DNA from: Paenibacillus stellifer
GTDB lineage: Bacteria; Bacillota; Bacilli; Paenibacillales; Paenibacillaceae
Direction of reading: 5' to 3'
NCBI RefSeq assembly: GCF_000758685.1
Contig: NZ_CP009286.1
Coordinates: 5,437,001 to 5,501,000 of the forward strand
Length of the DNA: 64,000 nt
Shown here: positions 60,041 through 64,000 of the stretch, piece after piece
How the letters are laid out: each line of letters opens with the position of its first letter
How positions within the stretch are numbered: position 1 is the first letter of the stretch
The notes under the pieces: model-generated
The model's database searches: none
What the model was told of the DNA's origin: nothing
Seen by the model: only the letters and a program-made list of their open reading frames with translations
Translations under genes and position numbers: made by a program

Positions 60041-60607
60041 TCAGTCTCCCCACTTAGAGATTAATGACATAGCATCGTACGTAGTAACACCGACACTTTG
60101 AATACCTTGTTTCATAACGGACGACGCAGAGGTGGTAGTATGGTCCTGAGATAGCGAGTGTCCAACTTCATGAGTTGCATTTGAAGAAATTTGAGTTGAA
60201 GTCATCTGATTAAGTTTCATCGTATTATCATATATAGCCACGGTGCTGAATGCCCAAAGAGAGTTATTATCTACCACTTGCCCATATGCGTTGTATGGGA
60301 CATGCGTACCTATTACCGCCGGGTTACTTGTGACGCCAACAAAATATTTGTCTGGTAGACCACTTGAGGATGTCGTTTTTCCAACTTCAACCGATGAAGA
60401 AACTTCGTTCCAGCGGGTTCTAGCGGTATCAAAAGCCGAGGTGTAACCATAAGATGAAACTGAAGAATCATAATAGGCATTAAAAAATGCAGAACTTCTT
60501 CCTCCTGAATACCAAAGTGCCGAAGAAGTTTGGTCGAAGATTAGAAATAGTAAAAAGAGCGAACAAGTAATTACAATAATTTTTCTAAACGCTAAGAATT
60601 GTTTCAC
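60041..60607 (-). CDS. Secreted matrixin-like zinc metallopeptidase, AT-rich
   Basis: A 188-residue protein with an N-terminal hydrophobic export segment (about residues 9-29). The zinc motif is HEVGHSLSQDH (His146, Glu147, His150, His156), the metzincin HExxHxxxxxH pattern but with Ser where the conserved Gly normally sits, followed by SVMKQGI as a possible Met-turn. The mature domain is about 155 residues, a minimal M10-like size with no prodomain visible. GTG 60607 was chosen (AGGTGG 6-8 bp upstream); the two GTGs at 60616 and 60619 are alternatives. It heads the pair with the membrane-anchored gene 59371. Confidence 0.85.
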   Translation of the reverse strand: MKQFLAFRKIIVITCSLFLLFLIFDQTSSALWYSGGRSSAFFNAYYDSSVSSYGYTSAFDTARTRWNEVSSSVEVGKTTSSSGLPDKYFVGVTSNPAVIGTHVPYNAYGQVVDNNSLWAFSTVAIYDNTMKLNQMTSTQISSNATHEVGHSLSQDHTTTSASSVMKQGIQSVGVTTYDAMSLISKWGD

Positions 60608-60884
60608 TTTGAGCACCACCTATTAGATTTGAAATTAGTTTATATCATATTACTTATTTTTAGCATGCCTCCTTTCCCCTTTACTAAATCCGATAAGTAA
60701 TAAAGTAGAATGCATCAGATGTAAATATATTGAATATTTTCATAAGTTATACATATATTTTTCAGTTAATAATATCTAACCTGAAATACACAAGTAATTA
60801 TCGCTAAAAAACGAAAAAGGCCTCCGAATCTTTGGCAGAATGGTGTTGGCGAGAACAACCTCAACCAAAGAGAGGAGCACCTGT

Positions 60885-61630
60885 ATGTTGAAGTCTACCT
60901 TACCCGCAAGCAAATTAAGACCGAATTATCACTGAACGAATCGACGAGATTCGGAGTAAGCAATGTCTATCTGGAATACATGGAAAAAACAAGCTGGCGG
61001 GTACCCTAAAACTCATCTTCTGAAGAAGGCGATAAAGCGGTTGTTTCCACTTCATTGCACCTTCCTTTATCTACTCATCGACTGGACACTCAATTGCGAG
61101 CGACTGTTCAATTTCCGTCAATTGCAGAACGACTCCCTGTTGTGTCGTTTCTCGTAGGACGATGCTCTCACCATTCTGTACTGAACAAGGAGCTCATCCG
61201 CTTGGACAAAGAAAACCCGACGATCCATGAAGCTTCGGTCCATCAAGCTCTCTCATCCAGGATTTGGACTCTACAGTAGGAACCGTGTAAGGTGATCAGG
61301 CGAATACTGATAAGGGACAAACTCGCACAAGCCTGGTCGCAAAAGATACCACCCGCTCCTGACCTTCGAAGGGCCATCCTGTTTCTACCTGAGTGCCGTC
61401 CTGCGTGTCGGGAACACCCACTCTTCCATAAATGCGTTACCATTTGTGGAAGAGGCGCTTGCTCTGCTTAAAGTCAATCCGTTAAGCATACTCTTTTCAG
61501 AAAAAGGCTCTAGCGGAGAAGACTTCTACGCCTTATGTGTAGAAGCAGGGCATCCGGCCAGAGTATTGGCTCTTGTGCAGCAGCGAATCACGATCCGTGT
61601 CACTCTGTTGGATTGATTTTTCAAAAAAAT
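60885..61630 (+). mobile_element. Decayed IS1380-like transposase
   Basis: Scattered frames carry conserved parts of an IS1380-type DDE transposase: LFNFRQLQNDSLLCRF (about 61110), DLDSTVGTV followed by a stop then GDQ (about 61265), and a continuous stretch HKPGRKRYHPLLTFEG, FYLSAVLRVGNTHSS, DFYALCVEAG (about 61330-61610). Frameshifts and stops rule out activity. The left limit is uncertain. Confidence 0.7.
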
Positions 61631-61674
61631 ACATGGAAGTAACGGAACTCACTCTTATGGGTAGGGGGAACTGT

Positions 61675-61905
61675 ACCCTACGTGCAGGTTTATTTCCCAG
61701 ACCCGTTCTTCTGGTAGCGGGGGTCAAACGAAAACACTAACGGGTTGCTTCGAGAGTTCTTTCCGAAGAGCCCCGATTTAGCTTCTGTCACCGACGAACA
61801 ACTCCCGGAGGAAGATTCGTTTGATAAACTACCATCCTCGTGAATGTCTCAGGTGGATGTCCGCTCAAGAAGCCTTCTGGGATGAAGTGTAGCACTTAGC
61901 TTGAC
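61675..61905 (+). mobile_element. IS30-family transposase, 3' remnant
   Basis: From 61688 the frame reads VYFPDPFFW, a TAG stop in place of Gln, RGSNENTNGLLREFFPKSPD and VTDEQL. After a frameshift it continues NYHPRECLRWMSAQEAFWDE, the well-known IS30 C-terminus. Only the last third of the gene is left. Confidence 0.8.
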
Positions 61906-61917
61906 AATCCGTCGAGC

Positions 61918-61962
61918 AAAAAGCCGGCACCGTCACGCTTCCTGCGTGCGGCAGCCGGCTTT
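61918..61962 (-). terminator. Terminator of the SRPBCC-ArsR operon
   Basis: AAGCCGGC (61921-61928) pairs with GCCGGCTT (61954-61961), with inner CACGC/GCGTG; the minus strand continues TTTTTGC. Confidence 0.85.
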
Positions 61963-61965
61963 CTG

Positions 61966-62286
61966 TTACAGCTCGTTCTCGGTGATATGCTTCAAAATGG
62001 ACAATTTATTGCTCCAGAAGCGCTCATAGTAGGCGAGCCAATCCCTGATCTCTTCCAGCGGACCGGGCTGAAGACGATACAGCTTCTCCCGGCCGACTTT
62101 GCGGCCGCTGACCAGCTCCGCCTCGGCTAGCACATGCAGATGCTTCACAATGGCAGTCCGGCTGACGGGAAAATGAGCCGCGATGTCGGAAATCGGCCGT
62201 TCTTTCTCGGCAAGGAGCATCAGCACCTGTCTGCGGGTCGGATCGGCAATCGCCTGGAACACATCATGCTTCTCCGCCGCCTCCAT
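61966..62286 (-). CDS. ArsR-family transcriptional regulator
   Basis: A 106-residue winged-helix repressor of the ArsR/SmtB fold: FQAIADPTRRQVLMLLAEKE, ISDIAAHFPVSRTAIVKHLH (recognition helix) and the wing SGRKVGREKLYRLQPGPL. No metal-binding Cys pair is present; this subgroup accompanies SRPBCC (AHSA1) proteins. It starts 1 bp after the SRPBCC gene stop. Confidence 0.92.
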   Translation of the reverse strand: MEAAEKHDVFQAIADPTRRQVLMLLAEKERPISDIAAHFPVSRTAIVKHLHVLAEAELVSGRKVGREKLYRLQPGPLEEIRDWLAYYERFWSNKLSILKHITENEL

Positions 62287-62287
62287 C

Positions 62288-62722
62288 TTAGGCTTCGATC
62301 GCTTTCTTCAAGCGTTCCTGCACGATGGCAACCCAGCCGCCGGCCATCCGGTCGCGGATAACGGAAGCCTTCTCTTTCGCCTTGCCGACCAGCTCATCCG
62401 GCCGCTTCCAGCCGCCGTGAATCAGCGTGAACTCCGTCCGGTCTCCCAGATCCTTGAGCTTGAATGTAACCGTCCACCCTTCCGTATCCCAGTCAAAGGA
62501 CAGCCCGTAAGGCGGATTCACCTCCGTTACTTTGCAGGGCGAAGCCCCGAACGGCGATTGAATATGAAATTCATGTCCGACCTCTGCCTTGAAATCATTC
62601 GGCATAAACCACTGGGCAATCCCCTCGGCGGTTGAAACCTTACTCCACACCTTCTCAATCGGTGCTTCAATCGTTACCGTCTGCACGACGTCAGGCAGAT
62701 TCTGCTCGTTATTCAAATCCAT
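62288..62722 (-). CDS. SRPBCC/AHSA1-domain protein
   Basis: A 144-residue START/Bet-v-1-like protein of the AHSA1 type: [53 protein letters not shown] and a final [17 protein letters not shown] helix. Such proteins bind hydrophobic ligands; the paired ArsR regulator is the usual neighbour and probably controls its own operon. Confidence 0.92.
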   Translation of the reverse strand: MDLNNEQNLPDVVQTVTIEAPIEKVWSKVSTAEGIAQWFMPNDFKAEVGHEFHIQSPFGASPCKVTEVNPPYGLSFDWDTEGWTVTFKLKDLGDRTEFTLIHGGWKRPDELVGKAKEKASVIRDRMAGGWVAIVQERLKKAIEA

Positions 62723-62829
62723 GGATTTTGATCTCCTTTTACAGCTTTTTATGACACCTTTTAGTTGTACATTTTAGCATTATATATAACCATATGGTTT
62801 CATGTCAAATTCCGCACCTCACCCGCTCC

Positions 62830-63774
62830 TCATCCGCTTATCGCCGAGATCAGAACCGGCAGGGCAGCAAAAGAAGCGAGGGTCGTCCACATGATGCACC
62901 TCGACACGAGCGAAGGCGAAGCGTCAAAGCGCTCAGCCAGCACAACGGCATTCACCGCCACCGGCATGGAGGCGAGAATAAACAGCACCGAACGGAGCGT
63001 GCCTGTAACCCCGAGCAGCGTAAGAACAGCCAGCGCGAGCAGCGGACCGCCCACCAGCCGCATAACGAGGCCCGTCCAGAACACCGATTGCCCTTCCTTG
63101 ACGGCGGGCATCGTCCCGACCTTCATCATTTGGGCGCCCAGTATGGCGAGGACGACAGGAGAGTACGCGCCTGCGGCCATCGTGACCCCTCTCTCCACTT
63201 CCGCTGGCAGATGAAGATGGAAGCTCCGCAGGATTAGCGCCAGAATGGCGGCGTAAATGGCGGGAAGCGAGAAGACCGACTTCACGGCGCTCCTTACGGA
63301 AAAAGAAGACCGGGCCGCGAAATACACCCCGACCGTATTGGCGATGATCATCTGCGAGATTACGTATACGGAGGCTTTGTCCAGACCCGCCTGACCAAAT
63401 GCGAGCAGCACGAGCGGCAGACCGTAATTGACGCTGTTGGTCAGCGCGGAAATCAGGGTCAGCCCCGCCCGGTCGGCTGCCGATGACTTCAGCAGTCTTC
63501 CTAACCCGGAAGCCACCACCCAGAGGACGAGCAGGTTGAGCAGCGCGAACGCCAGCGTCAAATAGATGTCATCATATGATATCTCGGCATGCGCGAGCGT
63601 ATCCAGAATAATTGCAGGACTCAGAAAGTACAGATACAGCGTCAGCAGCGGCTTCGTGTCGAGTTTCTGGTAGCGGTAGAGCAGCGCCCCGGCGAGGACG
63701 GGAATCGACAGCGGCACAATGACTTCGTATAACGTGGACAGAACAGTCTGAATCAAGCAGGACACCCCGATCAT
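62830..63774 (-). CDS. AEC-family transporter (auxin efflux carrier type)
   Basis: A 314-residue membrane protein with about ten helices, built of two five-helix halves. TLYLYFLSPAIILDTLA and ALTNSVNYGLPLVLLAFGQ match the AEC family, and SVLFILASMPVAVNAVVLAE is the matching second-half motif. Bacterial members export or import organic acids such as malate; the substrate is not predictable. It is monocistronic. Confidence 0.92.
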   Translation of the reverse strand: MIGVSCLIQTVLSTLYEVIVPLSIPVLAGALLYRYQKLDTKPLLTLYLYFLSPAIILDTLAHAEISYDDIYLTLAFALLNLLVLWVVASGLGRLLKSSAADRAGLTLISALTNSVNYGLPLVLLAFGQAGLDKASVYVISQMIIANTVGVYFAARSSFSVRSAVKSVFSLPAIYAAILALILRSFHLHLPAEVERGVTMAAGAYSPVVLAILGAQMMKVGTMPAVKEGQSVFWTGLVMRLVGGPLLALAVLTLLGVTGTLRSVLFILASMPVAVNAVVLAERFDASPSLVSRCIMWTTLASFAALPVLISAISG

Positions 63775-63938
63775 CTTCGAATTTCCCCACTATACCCCCT
63801 GACCATTTATCCGTCCAAGACTTGTAACGAATAGCTTTATAGCCTATACCTATTACACATGACATATTTATAAGTTTCTCGGCAAAATGATCTGTGAACG
63901 TACGCCCTTGGCAGATTGCCGCTCCCCCATATATGCCA

Positions 63939-63975
63939 AATACCCCGGGGCAGAATGCAGAAGCCTCGGGGTATT
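63939..63975. terminator. Hairpin near the window end
   Basis: AATACCCCG (63939-63947) pairs with CGGGGTATT (63967-63975). It probably ends a leftward gene lying beyond 64000; the 63775-63938 stretch holds the AEC promoter but no recognised gene. Confidence 0.55.
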
Positions 63976-64000
63976 GCTTGGCGTTCAATTATCATTTCAG

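Noticed and set aside
63572..63988. 138-codon leftward ORF at the right edge
   Set aside because: Overlaps the AEC transporter in another frame and spans a hairpin.

Overview
The window reads as a chromosomal segment of a moderately GC-rich, spore-forming Bacillales bacterium, most likely Paenibacillus or a close relative. The reasons are Shine-Dalgarno sites of the GGAGG type with frequent TTG/GTG starts, an SLH-domain protein, a copper-amine-oxidase-like stalk protein, MhqR and HxlR type regulators, futalosine-pathway menaquinone genes, type-B L31, a guanine riboswitch in front of xpt, and a possible spore-appendage-like small protein. No rRNA, tRNA, prophage or CRISPR array was seen.

Layout, left half. 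Positions 1-765 hold the 3' end of an EAL-domain gene. 1095-3746 is a quinone/catechol stress cluster (mhqD, mhqO, mhqP, mhqR) with two matching operators. 3950-5514 is mqnB-mqnD, followed by a small beta-rich protein and a 151-bp imperfect palindrome. 6642-10731 is a chemotaxis operon (MCP, cheW, cheA). 11192-17333 has an AraC fusion regulator and a row of small enzymes (GNAT, methyltransferases, nucleotidyltransferase, DinB, MazG-like). 17524-21283 is a four-gene potABCD operon, divergent from an aromatic-acid-exporter-like membrane protein. 22800-26380 holds a flavin reductase/EamA pair, a LysR regulator and an aldo-keto reductase. 26505-27844 is a frame-disrupted SLH gene.

Layout, middle. 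28194-32047 has a luciferase-like oxidoreductase and hcp with its divergent Crp/Fnr regulator. 32111-36869 is a cyclic-di-GMP cluster (HD-GYP, secreted coiled-coil protein, PBP-PAS-GGDEF-EAL). 37240-41394 has a LacI regulator, a second luciferase-like enzyme and pepT. 41559-44453 holds an Old Yellow Enzyme, an HxlR regulator and hxlAB (formaldehyde fixation). 45119-48108 holds a membrane GGDEF protein, a 5'-truncated AAA ATPase remnant and a TPR protein. 48259-48510 is rpmE2.

Layout, right part. 52723-48710 is a tightly overlapping five-gene operon: a Ser-rich protein ending in Gly-Gly, a glutathionylspermidine-synthase-like ATP-grasp ligase, a lipoprotein, a DUF350 membrane protein and a two-TM K+ channel with a TrkA-N/RCK domain. 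It mirrors the enterobacterial ygiBC and yjfKLMC loci and is the best candidate for an under-described system here. Then come a stalk-domain protein, xpt with a complete guanine riboswitch, a YjbR/MmcQ protein, and a SorC regulator divergent from rpiA plus a Gfo/Idh/MocA oxidoreductase. Positions 58836-61905 form an AT-rich island: a secreted metallopeptidase and a membrane-anchored protein lie between decayed IS3, IS1380-like and IS30-like remnants. The window closes with a SRPBCC/ArsR pair and an AEC transporter.

A 95-bp repeat with two hairpins occurs twice (22605-22699 and 48564-48658, about 92% identical). The first copy supplies the last codons and the stop of the upstream gene.
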